A stretch of 64,000 nucleotides of DNA from MPNP01 sp965221445 (lineage in GTDB: Bacteria > Pseudomonadota > Alphaproteobacteria > Rhodobacterales > Rhodobacteraceae), in NCBI GenBank assembly GCA_965221445.1, contig CBDCSF010000013.1:2666001-2730000 (forward strand). The letters are read 5' to 3'. The position numbers were made by a program, and so were the translations under genes. Of this stretch, positions 55,279 through 64,000 are shown piece by piece (the first letter of the stretch is position 1; each line of letters begins with the position of its first letter). The notes below the pieces were generated by a model. It was not told the DNA's origin and did no database searches. It worked only from the letters and a program-made list of their open reading frames with translations.

Positions 55279-55865
55279 GCCATTTTCTCCAAATAAGCCC
55301 TAAGCTCAAACAAGTTTAAGTAAATAATTTTATATATCAAGAAAAACCTTGAATATGACCCCCATACCGCTACTCAAATCTTTTGTCATACCGAATTAAT
55401 GGGTCTTGTTCCAAATTCATGGCAATCGTTGTAAATGTTATCCATCACCGGGTCGTGAAGCTAAACTTCCAGATTTTAGTCAAAAAGTGAAATTTGGTAA
55501 TTTCCCAAATGTCATTGCCTGCTAATAATTAACAGGTTGTTTTGTAGTTTTCATCTGGTTGCATAATGGTATATCCCGCTCAATCTGATACCGTTTCTGC
55601 AACCCGTTGGCTGAAGCCAAGGAGTACTTATTGTTAGATTTTTTGCCTGAAATTTCATGACCCAGTCTCGTATAAGTTGCCTGATTATAGCACAAACAAA
55701 TTGTTAAATTTGGATAAAAATTAATTATTAACCAAGGAAAGATGTTATTTCGTTGCTGAGAAAATGTACTTTATGTGACTAATGGTCCGCATCTAAGACG
55801 TATAATAAGCAAAAAATCACTGCTAAATTTATGCTAAACCTGAAACTGTAAAAGGAAATCTGAAA
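55279..55865. other. 587-base gap before lolC
   Basis: Between divergent transcription units. It is AT-rich, with no coding frame of substance, no tRNA-like fold and no obvious terminator. Its last bases (AAAGGAAATCTGAAATTG) hold the lolC ribosome binding site. It may be the remains of inserted or decayed DNA next to the retropepsin pair. Confidence 0.5.
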
Positions 55866-57152
55866 TTGCTTGAAAGAACCAAACCTTTTGCCTCATTTGA
55901 GTGGATGATCGCCTTGCGCTATCTTAAGTCAAAAAGAAGTCAGGGTGGGGTTAGTGGTATGACATTGATTTCATTTTTGAGTATCACAATAGCTGTTTTT
56001 GCTTTGGTAGCCACCTTCGCTGTTAGAACCGGATTCAGGGCAGAATTTGTTCAAACAGTGCTGGGAGCAAATCCCCATACAACAATATACTCTGGTCAGT
56101 ATATCAATGAACTAGGGGAGAGATCGGCATTAATACCTGATTTTAAAGAAATCGTTAGCCGTGTGGGAACAATAGAAGGTGTTGATAACGTTTTCCCCGT
56201 GATTAGCTCTCGTTTGCTCATTAGTTCTGGTCCGAACAATACTGGGGTGGAACTTTTGGGTTTATCAATTGAAGATATCAAAAAAGTTCCCTTGATAAAT
56301 AACCCAATAGCTCATTTTGGTGATCTTGATGATTTGGGTACTGGTATCGCCATTGCTTCTGGGGTAGCCCGGACTTTGGGAGTACGAGTGGGTGATTCTG
56401 TAAGGCTTATTTCTCCAGATGGAGTTAAAACGGCATTTGGAGTTTCACCTAGAATAAACAGTTATCAAATTGTTTATATTTTTGAGGTGGGGAGGTATGA
56501 CATCGATAGTACCAGGGTTTATCTACCCTTTGACGAAGCTCAAAAATTCCTAAACAGAATAGGATATGCCGATGAATTGGCAGTATTCGTAACGGAACCA
56601 GAAAATGTTGAGTTCTTGGAGCCAAAAATTCTCGAAATGTCGGATGATGGTTTTTTTGCCTGGTCATGGAAGGATTCATCCAGGTCCATCCTGAGAGCTC
56701 TCAGAATGGAAGACAACTTGATGTTTATTGTTATGTCGATCTTGGTTCTTGTAGCATCCTTTAACATTGTATCCGGACTTATCATGCTGGTAAAAAACAA
56801 GTCAAGCAGTATCGGAATATTAAGATCCGTTGGGCTGACTCAAGGTTCAATCATGCGGATATTCTTTATTTTTGGGGCTACTATCGGTACAGCAGGAACA
56901 TTTTTCGGAGTCATTCTTGGCTGTTTGTTCTCAATTTACATTGATCCCATTTTTGAAGCAGTAAATTACTTGGCTGGTGGTGATGTGTGGGATCCATCCG
57001 TGAGGTTTCTTTCTTCTGTCCCTGCTAAAATAGAATTTGTGGATGTACTGTCTGCAGTGGTCCTCTCGCTTGTCCTCACCTATGGCGCAACTTTTTTTCC
57101 CGCCCGTCGAGCTGCCAAAATGTATCCAGGTGAAGCAATTAGATATGAGTAA
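55866..57152 (+). CDS. lolC: Lipoprotein-releasing permease LolC/LolE type
   Basis: A 428-residue inner-membrane protein of the LolC/E (FtsX/MacB) family, which lifts lipoproteins out of the inner membrane. An N-terminal helix follows ALRYLKSKRSQGGVSGMTLIS, a large periplasmic domain comes next, and three C-terminal helices include LVASFNIVSGLIMLVKNK. The start is TTG with AAAGGAAA upstream. A single lolC/E gene suggests a homodimeric form (sometimes called LolF). Confidence 0.9.
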   Translation: MLERTKPFASFEWMIALRYLKSKRSQGGVSGMTLISFLSITIAVFALVATFAVRTGFRAEFVQTVLGANPHTTIYSGQYINELGERSALIPDFKEIVSRVGTIEGVDNVFPVISSRLLISSGPNNTGVELLGLSIEDIKKVPLINNPIAHFGDLDDLGTGIAIASGVARTLGVRVGDSVRLISPDGVKTAFGVSPRINSYQIVYIFEVGRYDIDSTRVYLPFDEAQKFLNRIGYADELAVFVTEPENVEFLEPKILEMSDDGFFAWSWKDSSRSILRALRMEDNLMFIVMSILVLVASFNIVSGLIMLVKNKSSSIGILRSVGLTQGSIMRIFFIFGATIGTAGTFFGVILGCLFSIYIDPIFEAVNYLAGGDVWDPSVRFLSSVPAKIEFVDVLSAVVLSLVLTYGATFFPARRAAKMYPGEAIRYE

Positions 57153-57846
57153 TCTCGTAGTTTCCGCAAAAGGGATCAGTAAATCATACAATTTGGGGAA
57201 GCCAAATGAGGTTCCTGTACTCAATGGTTTGGACCTAACTATGAGATGTGGTGAAGTTGTAGGTCTTCTTGCTCCATCTGGAGCCGGAAAATCTACGTTA
57301 CTGTTTGTTTTGGGTCTATTGGAATCCTTTGATAAAGGGTCCCTGGTGATATGTGGTACCGATGTTACAAGGGTGACTGATTCTGTAAGAACCCAAATCA
57401 GAAGACAGGAAGTTGGGATAGTTTACCAGCACCACCATCTCTTGCCAGAGTTTGATTCAATTGAAAATGTTATGATCCCCCAGTTTGCAAATGGCAAAAC
57501 GAAATCTCAAGCCTATAGAAGTGCCAGCGAATTACTGGAAAGTGTTGGATTAGGAGAAAGAATTAACCATCGACCTTCTGAATTGTCGGGGGGTGAACAA
57601 CAAAGGGTTTCCTTATGTCGTTCACTGGCCAATTCTCCTAAATTACTGCTGGCTGATGAACCAACAGGAAACTTGGATGTTGATAATTCTCAACAGGTTT
57701 TTGACCTGATTAAAGACCTGGTTTTTAGAACTGGCATTGCTGCATTGATTGCTACCCATAACCTCAGCTTGGCCAAGCAGATGGATCGGGTTGTTAGCTT
57801 GGAAAATGGCAGGTTGGTAGAGTATTCACAGGCAGGAATTTTGTAG
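57145..57846 (+). CDS. lolD: Lipoprotein-releasing ATPase LolD
   Basis: A 233-residue ABC ATPase that powers the Lol transporter. Walker A is APSGAGKST, the signature LSGGEQQRV, and Walker B LLLADEPTGNLD. I set the start at ATG 57145, which overlaps the lolC stop by eight bases (ATGAGTAA); longer frames would begin inside lolC. The 3' end overlaps the next, convergent gene by 21 bases. Confidence 0.93.
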   Translation: MSNLVVSAKGISKSYNLGKPNEVPVLNGLDLTMRCGEVVGLLAPSGAGKSTLLFVLGLLESFDKGSLVICGTDVTRVTDSVRTQIRRQEVGIVYQHHHLLPEFDSIENVMIPQFANGKTKSQAYRSASELLESVGLGERINHRPSELSGGEQQRVSLCRSLANSPKLLLADEPTGNLDVDNSQQVFDLIKDLVFRTGIAALIATHNLSLAKQMDRVVSLENGRLVEYSQAGIL

Positions 57847-58845
57847 TTCGATCCATTCTGTATCATCTAATAACTGTTGATTTATACCCACCAGCGAACT
57901 ATCACCCGTAAACCGTTCGGGGTCCATACCTTCCGAAATGAGATTGATTGAAAAGGGATCAGAAGAAATGTTAGCTTCTTGAAATTTCTGATACAGTATG
58001 ACCTCAGGCACATATACAGAGGAAGGCTTGGAAAGATCAGCAGCAAAAGTTTGAAATATGTAAGGTGATATCTCCCTTCCTAGTAATAATTGTAGTGAGG
58101 TTAGCAACCCTGCTGATTCCAGGAAATTGGTCAAGGAGTCCTTGATGAGGTCGCGTTCATTAGCCAGGAGTAAATACCCGGCAAATACTTCAGGCTTGTC
58201 ATCGTAGAGGTTAAACTGTGAACCATTGATTAATACAATCCCTCCAGGCAGTACAGTTGCACTGGGAATCCCACCTGAAATTACCCTGATTTCATTATTG
58301 GTTTTCGGGAAAAGTCGATTTTCCAACTTGTTCAGAATAGCATCATCAACCATACAGGCGATATTTCCCTGCTCAAGAATATTTGCATAGAGGGTTTCAC
58401 CAATTTCTACCCGCTTTGGCCCAACAATGGATCGGGCTATGTTCTGTCCGATATAATCAGAGTAGTAGTAGGCGATACCAACCAAAATCAGGATTAAGGC
58501 GATAAATTTACCAAAAAAATTCCAGAAGTTTCCTTTCGGCTTTTCTTCAATTGGACCATCAGTGCTGACAAGATTTCGGATAGCCTTAACCATTAGATCA
58601 TCATTGATCAAGATGTACTCATTTTGGGAAGAATCAGGTGAAAAGCAGTAAAAATACTCGCTGGAAGGCTGCTCAATAATGGTATCCAGAGACCAATGCC
58701 TCAACACAGTACCATCTCCGTCCGAGGACAGAAAGGTTAGCGTTTCACTACCGTAATGAACAATGACCGATTGCTTGGTTACTGTATCAGGTGATTGCCA
58801 TAACCCCTCACACTCAAGGATTTCATAGCCGGGGAAAGCAATCAT
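57826..58845 (-). CDS. M48-like membrane protein without HExxH
   Basis: A 339-residue protein: about 110 soluble residues, one transmembrane helix (113-129), then a domain resembling M48 metallopeptidases. The segment SATVLPGGIVLINGSQF (195-211) matches the conserved ALPGG strand of M48, but where the family has AHEIGH this has LLANERDLI (226-234), so both zinc histidines are lost. A homologue with an intact site is what I would expect in relatives. It is probably a non-catalytic protein. It overlaps lolD convergently. Confidence 0.6.
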   Translation of the reverse strand: MIAFPGYEILECEGLWQSPDTVTKQSVIVHYGSETLTFLSSDGDGTVLRHWSLDTIIEQPSSEYFYCFSPDSSQNEYILINDDLMVKAIRNLVSTDGPIEEKPKGNFWNFFGKFIALILILVGIAYYYSDYIGQNIARSIVGPKRVEIGETLYANILEQGNIACMVDDAILNKLENRLFPKTNNEIRVISGGIPSATVLPGGIVLINGSQFNLYDDKPEVFAGYLLLANERDLIKDSLTNFLESAGLLTSLQLLLGREISPYIFQTFAADLSKPSSVYVPEVILYQKFQEANISSDPFSINLISEGMDPERFTGDSSLVGINQQLLDDTEWIELQNSCL

Positions 58846-58894
58846 AATATCTAGTCCTGATCAATCCAGCAATACAACAATATGTTGACTTTGG

Positions 58895-60526
58895 TTATGT
58901 GATTTTCAGTTGTTCACGCAGTTGAAATTTTTGGATTTTTCCAGTGGCAGTTTTCGGGAGTTCTCCAAAAGTCACCCCTTTGGGAGTTTTAAATCCTGCC
59001 AGGTGCTTCCGGCAAAAATGAATGATGTCATCTGGTGAAGGCATTTCATTCGGTTTGAGTTCAATAAAGGCAAAGGGTACTTCACCCCATTTGGGATCTG
59101 GTTTTGCCACAACAGCACAAAGGAGAACAGAGGGGTGTTTCATAATGACTCCCTCAACTTCAACAGAGGAGACATTCTCACCACCGGAGATAATTATATC
59201 CTTGGCACGATCAGTTATTTGAATGTAACTATCTGGAAATTGTACGGCAATATCACCAGAAGCAAATTTACCTCCTTCAAAAGATTTCCTGGTAGCTTCA
59301 GGATCCCGATAATATCCTTTCATGACGGAATTCCCCCGGATAAATATTTCACCAATTGAGACGCCATCATTTGCTACCGGATTTTGTGTTTCAGGGTTTA
59401 AGACTTCTACAGATTCCATATGTGGGAATGAAACCCCCTGACGCGCTTTGGTAGTAGCCTTTTCGCTCGGGTTCAGATGATTCCATTCATCATCTTTCCA
59501 AACACACTCTGAAATATGGCCGAATGTTTCAGTCAAACCATAAACTTGGGTTACATTGAAGTTTAAGGCCTCAAAAGCCAGTAAAGTGGCTGCCGCTGGT
59601 GGCGCGCCGGCTGTAAACACCTCTACCCTGTGGTTTATTTTCCTTTTTTCACTTTCAGGTGCGTTCGCAAGCATATTCAGGACAATTGGTGCACCACCAA
59701 AATGGGTAATACCTTCATCAGCCACCAGTCCAAATATATCCTTTGCCGAAATATCTCGGCAGCAGAAAACAGTTCCTCCCAAGAGGGGTATCATCCACGT
59801 GTGATTCCAGCCATTACAATGAAATAGAGGGACAGTAGCTAGAAACTTTGGATAGAGCGTTATTCTCCAGCTAACCACTGTTCCCATGGTCATAAGATAT
59901 GCACCTCGGTGCTGGTAGACTACTCCTTTAGGTTTGCCGGTTGTTCCTGAAGTGTAATTCAGCGAAATACTTTCCCATTCATCATCAGGTATTACCCAAT
60001 TGAATCCTGGATCACCCGAAGCAAGCAACTCTTCATATTCCATGTACTTCAAGCTTGAATTAAAATCCGAGAACTCGTCATTTGCCTCAATGACTTTAGG
60101 TGCGTCTTCCCCAGCGTCCCGGACTACTTCCTCAATGAGTGGAAGGAACTGGCTATCGACTATAACCAACTTTGGTTTGGCATGGCTGAAGATGTAACCT
60201 ACTGTGCTCTTGTCCAGTCTGATATTGATTGTATTTAATACGGCTCCACAAGCAGGAATTCCAAAATGGGCCTCAACTTGTGGTATCGTATTTGGTAGAA
60301 TGGTCGAGACTACATCACCCGGTTCAATCCCCAGTTTGGTTAGTCCGGAAGCAAGACGGGAAACCCTTTCTGCATATTGGCTGTAGTTATATCGCCGGCT
60401 CCCATAAACCAAGGCTTCTCTTTCTGGATAAACAAGTTTTGCCCGATTAAGGTGTGAAAGCGGTGTTAGCGGAACATAATTTGCCTGGCACCTATCCAAA
60501 CCACTTTCATCCTCCAACCAGCCCAT
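58895..60526 (-). CDS. AMP-forming acyl-CoA synthetase
   Basis: A 543-residue adenylate-forming enzyme that activates fatty acids or other carboxylates with CoA. The phosphate loop is NYTSGTTGKPKGVVY, then QVYGLTETFG, the hinge TDRAKDIIISGGENVSS and the C-terminal lysine in PKTATGKIQK. Substrate chain length cannot be read. It lies with FadJ and thiolase genes on the same strand, supporting fatty-acid degradation. Confidence 0.92.
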   Translation of the reverse strand: MGWLEDESGLDRCQANYVPLTPLSHLNRAKLVYPEREALVYGSRRYNYSQYAERVSRLASGLTKLGIEPGDVVSTILPNTIPQVEAHFGIPACGAVLNTINIRLDKSTVGYIFSHAKPKLVIVDSQFLPLIEEVVRDAGEDAPKVIEANDEFSDFNSSLKYMEYEELLASGDPGFNWVIPDDEWESISLNYTSGTTGKPKGVVYQHRGAYLMTMGTVVSWRITLYPKFLATVPLFHCNGWNHTWMIPLLGGTVFCCRDISAKDIFGLVADEGITHFGGAPIVLNMLANAPESEKRKINHRVEVFTAGAPPAAATLLAFEALNFNVTQVYGLTETFGHISECVWKDDEWNHLNPSEKATTKARQGVSFPHMESVEVLNPETQNPVANDGVSIGEIFIRGNSVMKGYYRDPEATRKSFEGGKFASGDIAVQFPDSYIQITDRAKDIIISGGENVSSVEVEGVIMKHPSVLLCAVVAKPDPKWGEVPFAFIELKPNEMPSPDDIIHFCRKHLAGFKTPKGVTFGELPKTATGKIQKFQLREQLKIT

Positions 60527-60630
60527 AATATCCTCTACAACACAAACTCCCGAAAATTCAATTCTAAATCATTCAGGACTATAATAATATAAACAGACGA
60601 AACTCAGCTTAAGATAAATCATATTTTTGA

Positions 60631-62799
60631 TTAGTAAAAGGTTTGATTTTTCTTTTGCATGCTCTTGAGAAGATCAGGGGCACCAAACCTGGTACCAAAT
60701 TGATCTTTCAAGGATGAGCATAGATTTATAGTCTGGTCAATCCCCTGGCGGTCCACCCAGGAAAATGGTCCGCCTGACCATGGAGCAAATCCCCAACCGA
60801 ATATGGCTCCTACATCCCCTTCACGGACATCGTCTAGAACCCCTTCCTCAATAGTTTTGATCGCTTCCACTACCTGAATAAGAAGGAGTCTGTTTTTTAC
60901 TGTTGTAACTGAAGGTTGTTCTGATTTCTGGGGAAAGTGGTCGCTAATGCCTTTCCACAAAAATAACCTTTTACCTTCGGAATTGTAATCATAAAACCCG
61001 GCCTTGGATTTTCGACCCAACCTTCCAATTCCAGCCAATTTGAAAACCACACGGTCGGCATCATTCTCAATGTATTTGTCACCTAATGCCTCACTTGATG
61101 CTTTGGCAATATGTACGGCCAATTCAAGTGAAGTTTCATCTATCAATTGTAAAGGTCCAAGGGGCATTCCAATTTGTTTGGCAGCGTTTTCAATCAAGGC
61201 AGGATGATAACCTTCCCCGACCATGGAGACACCTTCATTTATATAAGGTATAATGCATCTGTTCGCGTAAAAGAACCTTGCATCATTTACCACAATAGGC
61301 GTCTTCTTCAGTTTCCTAATCAAATCAAAGGCTTGGGAAACGGATTGATCATCTGTTTGTTTACCTCTAATGATTTCCACCAGGGCCATCCTTTGCACTG
61401 GGCTAAAGAAATGAATTCCCACGAATCTCTCAGGATTTGATACTGATTTGGCCAAATCAGTAATCGGCAAGGTTGATGTATTGGAGGCGATCAGGCAATC
61501 ACTGGAAACAACATCAGAAAGTTGTTTAAAAATCTTTGTTTTGATTTCTGGGTCCTCAAAAACTGCTTCAATTACAAACTTGCTATCACTTAAAGCATCC
61601 ATTTCAGTAGTAAAGTAAATCTGATCAATTATAGCTTTTGCTTTCTGTTGTGATAGCCTTCCCTTTGCAACGTCTCTTTCAAGGACGCTCTTAATCTTTT
61701 CCTTGCCTTTGTTTAGAGCCACTTCATTAATATCGACCAGGGTTACGTTCAATCCACTTTGTGCTGCAACGTGGGCAATACCAGATCCCATCATACCTGA
61801 GCCGATCACTCCCAGGTCCTGAAGTTTCAATGAAGGGATACCTTGTGGTCTTCTATGGCCCTTTTCCAGAAGCTTCTTATTTACGAAGAGTGTGTTAATC
61901 ATGGCTGAAGATGAAGGGTTAACCAATACCTTGGCAAACCATTTGGCTTCATTGCTGATTGCCTGATCAAAGGCGAGCATAGATCCTTCATAAATGGTAG
62001 AAATAGCTGCTTGAGCAGCGGGATAGAGACGCTGTGTCTCGCCAGAAATCATAGCACTTGCACCAACAAACGTCAGAAAACCTTCACGGTCATAGGGTCT
62101 CCCCCCGGGCATATTGAATCCATGCTTGTCCCAAGGCTTAATTATATCTGCTGAAGTCGCTGATAGAACCCATTCCTTAGCCCTGGCAATCAATTGTTCA
62201 GGAGGAACAACTTCGTCAACAAGTCCAGCCTCAAGCGCATCTTTTGGGTTAGGGGTCTTTCCTTGTAATATAAATGGAGCAGCAGCCATTACCCCCAATC
62301 TTCTTGATAGCCGGGTAGTTCCACCGCCGCCCGGGAAAATTCCAACCAGTATTTCCGGTAGGCCAATTCTTGCCTTGGGATTATCTGCACAAATGATCCT
62401 GTGAGTACTGATGGCAATTTCATAACCAATCCCGACGGAAGTGCCGTTCAGTGCTATAGCTACAGGTTTACCTTCTTTACCGGTTTTTGGATCTCCTCCC
62501 GCAAGTTCGATTTTGCGCAGAATTCGATGGATAGTCATTATCCCGTTGAATACTTCAAGATCGGATGAAGAATTATCCTTCATTGTTCCCAATACCTTGA
62601 GATCCATCCCACCCGTAAAAGTATCCTTGGCGCTTGTCAGAACTATGCCCTTCACGGTTGGGTTTTTAATAGCCTTCTTCATAAAGGTTTCAAGTTCATG
62701 GAATCCTTCCCAGGACATCAGATTCATGGTTTTTCCTGGGCAATCCCAGGTGATTGTGGCAACCCCTGACTGGTCTATATCAAAATAAAAATCGGCCAT
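60631..62799 (-). CDS. fadJ: Fatty-acid oxidation protein, FadJ/FadB type
   Basis: A 722-residue bifunctional protein. The N-terminal 190 residues are an enoyl-CoA hydratase (GTSVGIGYEIAISTHR, GLPEILVGIFPGGGGTTRL). From about 335 a 3-hydroxyacyl-CoA dehydrogenase begins with GVIGSGMMGSGIAHVAA, the NAD site, followed by HFFSPVQRMALVEII. It lies 12 bases from the thiolase gene, forming a beta-oxidation unit. Confidence 0.92.
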   Translation of the reverse strand: MADFYFDIDQSGVATITWDCPGKTMNLMSWEGFHELETFMKKAIKNPTVKGIVLTSAKDTFTGGMDLKVLGTMKDNSSSDLEVFNGIMTIHRILRKIELAGGDPKTGKEGKPVAIALNGTSVGIGYEIAISTHRIICADNPKARIGLPEILVGIFPGGGGTTRLSRRLGVMAAAPFILQGKTPNPKDALEAGLVDEVVPPEQLIARAKEWVLSATSADIIKPWDKHGFNMPGGRPYDREGFLTFVGASAMISGETQRLYPAAQAAISTIYEGSMLAFDQAISNEAKWFAKVLVNPSSSAMINTLFVNKKLLEKGHRRPQGIPSLKLQDLGVIGSGMMGSGIAHVAAQSGLNVTLVDINEVALNKGKEKIKSVLERDVAKGRLSQQKAKAIIDQIYFTTEMDALSDSKFVIEAVFEDPEIKTKIFKQLSDVVSSDCLIASNTSTLPITDLAKSVSNPERFVGIHFFSPVQRMALVEIIRGKQTDDQSVSQAFDLIRKLKKTPIVVNDARFFYANRCIIPYINEGVSMVGEGYHPALIENAAKQIGMPLGPLQLIDETSLELAVHIAKASSEALGDKYIENDADRVVFKLAGIGRLGRKSKAGFYDYNSEGKRLFLWKGISDHFPQKSEQPSVTTVKNRLLLIQVVEAIKTIEEGVLDDVREGDVGAIFGWGFAPWSGGPFSWVDRQGIDQTINLCSSLKDQFGTRFGAPDLLKSMQKKNQTFY

Positions 62800-62811
62800 T
62801 GAAAAAAGTTC

Positions 62812-64000
62812 CTAAAGAATTTCGATAATTGTTGAAACACCCATTCCACCTGCAACACACAATGTCGCAAGACCTAGGGTTTTATTCGATCTCTCAAGCT
62901 CATCAAGCAGGGTACCCAGGATGATAGCTCCGGTAGCACCCAAAGGATGCCCCATGGCAATCGCTCCTCCGTTGACGTTTACCTTCATGGGATCTAGGTC
63001 AAAATACTGCATAAACCTCAGAGGTACTGATGAAAAAGCTTCGTTGACTTCAAAGAGATCAATGTCGTTGATATTCATGGAAGCTTGTTGCAAAGCCTTT
63101 TCAGTGGCCGGTATGGGCCCTGTAAGCATTATCGTAGGTTCTGATCCCGATTTTGCAGTTGAAATTACTTTGGCACGAGGCTTTAGATTGTTAATTTCAC
63201 CGAATTCCCTGGAGCCAATCAAAAGTGCAGCAGCTCCATCAACAATTCCTGAGGAATTACCTGCATGATGGACATGGTTGATTGTTTCCAATTGAGGATA
63301 CTTCAACAAGGCTACCTTATCAAAACCTGGCATGATCTGACCCATTTCTTGAAAGGATGGCGAAAGGTTTTCAAGGGTTGTGATATCAGTCTCAGGCCGA
63401 AGAAGTTCATCCTTGCACAACAGGATTGCCCCTATGTCATCAATTACCGGTATTACGGATTTCTTAAAACGATTTTCTTTCCAGGCTGTTTCTGCCCGTC
63501 GCTGAGATTCCACTGCATATTGATCACAATCCAAACGCGAAAAGCCATATTTTGTAGCTATCAAATCTGCTGATACACCCTGAGGAATGATGGAATGATC
63601 CATGGCAAGGGTAGGGTCTACCAAAAGCGCTGCACCATCTGTACCCATGGGTACTCGGCTAAGCATTTCCACGCCACCCGCGATATAACCTGTACCAGCA
63701 CCACCTCTGATTTGATTTGAAGCAAGATTGACCGCTTCCAGGCCACTTGCACAGAAACGATTTATTGTAAGTCCAGGGATGCTGTTTTCAAGATCTGAAT
63801 AAAGAACCACCGATCTTGCAAGGCAACCGCCTTGTTCACCTATCTGGGTTACATTGCCCCAAATAAGATCGTCAATGGTTGAGGGGTTGACATTGCTTCG
63901 TTCAAAGAGTTTGTTAAGTATAAACGCCGATAACCAGACTGAGGTTACTTCGTGTAGGGAACCATCTTTTTTCCCCTTCCCTCTTGGAGTGCGAACGGAG
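62812..64000 (-). CDS. Acetyl-CoA acyltransferase (thiolase), 5' end outside window
   Basis: The frame is open through the right window edge, where VRTPRGKGKKDGSLH is the N-terminal thiolase pattern; the first residue lies beyond 64000. The acylated cysteine is in NRFCASGLEAVN, the histidine in NGGAIAMGHPLGATG, and the second cysteine in ATLCVAGGMG. It would cleave 3-ketoacyl-CoA made by the downstream FadJ protein. Reading from the internal GTG at 63810 would drop the N-terminal strands. Confidence 0.93.
   Translation of the reverse strand, partial: SVRTPRGKGKKDGSLHEVTSVWLSAFILNKLFERSNVNPSTIDDLIWGNVTQIGEQGGCLARSVVLYSDLENSIPGLTINRFCASGLEAVNLASNQIRGGAGTGYIAGGVEMLSRVPMGTDGAALLVDPTLAMDHSIIPQGVSADLIATKYGFSRLDCDQYAVESQRRAETAWKENRFKKSVIPVIDDIGAILLCKDELLRPETDITTLENLSPSFQEMGQIMPGFDKVALLKYPQLETINHVHHAGNSSGIVDGAAALLIGSREFGEINNLKPRAKVISTAKSGSEPTIMLTGPIPATEKALQQASMNINDIDLFEVNEAFSSVPLRFMQYFDLDPMKVNVNGGAIAMGHPLGATGAIILGTLLDELERSNKTLGLATLCVAGGMGVSTIIEIL

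Overview
This window comes from a low-GC (roughly 40%, judged by eye) alphaproteobacterial chromosome. A complete mraZ-to-ftsZ division and cell-wall cluster in alphaproteobacterial order, an FtsZ ending in PAFIRRQAN, a short prolyl-tRNA synthetase, a DUF1127 protein, and the runs hom-glpX-recJ and permease-hdaA-ppk-ppx all fit a Rhodobacterales-like organism. I could not run a phylogeny, so genus and species stay open. Many genes start with TTG or GTG (mraZ, ftsI, murD, murC, ftsQ, hom, hdaA-ppk, ppx, lolC).

Layout. 1-3.4 kb: the 3' part of a UvrD-type helicase, a DUF1127 protein and Mrp. 3.8-22.3 kb: mraZ, rsmH, ftsL, ftsI, murE, murF, mraY, murD, ftsW, murG, murC, murB, ddl, ftsQ, ftsA, ftsZ, tightly packed with several stop/start overlaps, ending at a terminator. 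22.6-28.1 kb: a four-gene peptide-type ABC importer ending at a strong terminator. 28.2-31.4 kb: a YbdK-like ligase, tRNA-Glu and a RecJ homologue, all on the minus strand. 31.4-42.7 kb: a defence and mobile island lying between recJ and glpX. 42.7-48.7 kb: glpX, hom, a small broken lipoprotein gene, glyA, nadK and an AI-2E family permease. 48.7-54.5 kb: a fused hdaA-ppk gene, ppx and proS. 54.5-55.3 kb: a DUF5678-like/retropepsin pair. 55.9-58.8 kb: lolC/E, lolD and an M48-like membrane protein. 58.9-64 kb: fatty-acid beta-oxidation genes (acyl-CoA synthetase, FadJ-type protein, thiolase cut by the window edge).

The island is the most interesting part. It holds a Dam-type methylase broken by one amber codon, a four-helix membrane protein next to a DGQHR-domain (DndB-like) protein, a BglII/BstYI-type restriction-modification pair, an IS66-family element, and an ApeA-like HEPN protein whose stop codon comes from the end of that IS. 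The IS66 transposase gene is itself split by a recombinase-in-trio (RIT) element: three overlapping tyrosine recombinase genes between 93-bp inverted repeats (89/93 identical). The first recombinase is frameshifted.

Other oddities: an in-frame HdaA-polyphosphate kinase fusion that keeps an internal ribosome binding site and start; a full-length RecJ homologue that has lost its DHH-family metal-binding motifs; an M48-like membrane protein without HExxH; an 83-residue insertion in the helicase between motifs V and VI; and frameshifts in the retropepsin and lipoprotein genes. Several single-base lesions in one window could reflect real gene decay or assembly error, so they should be checked in reads.
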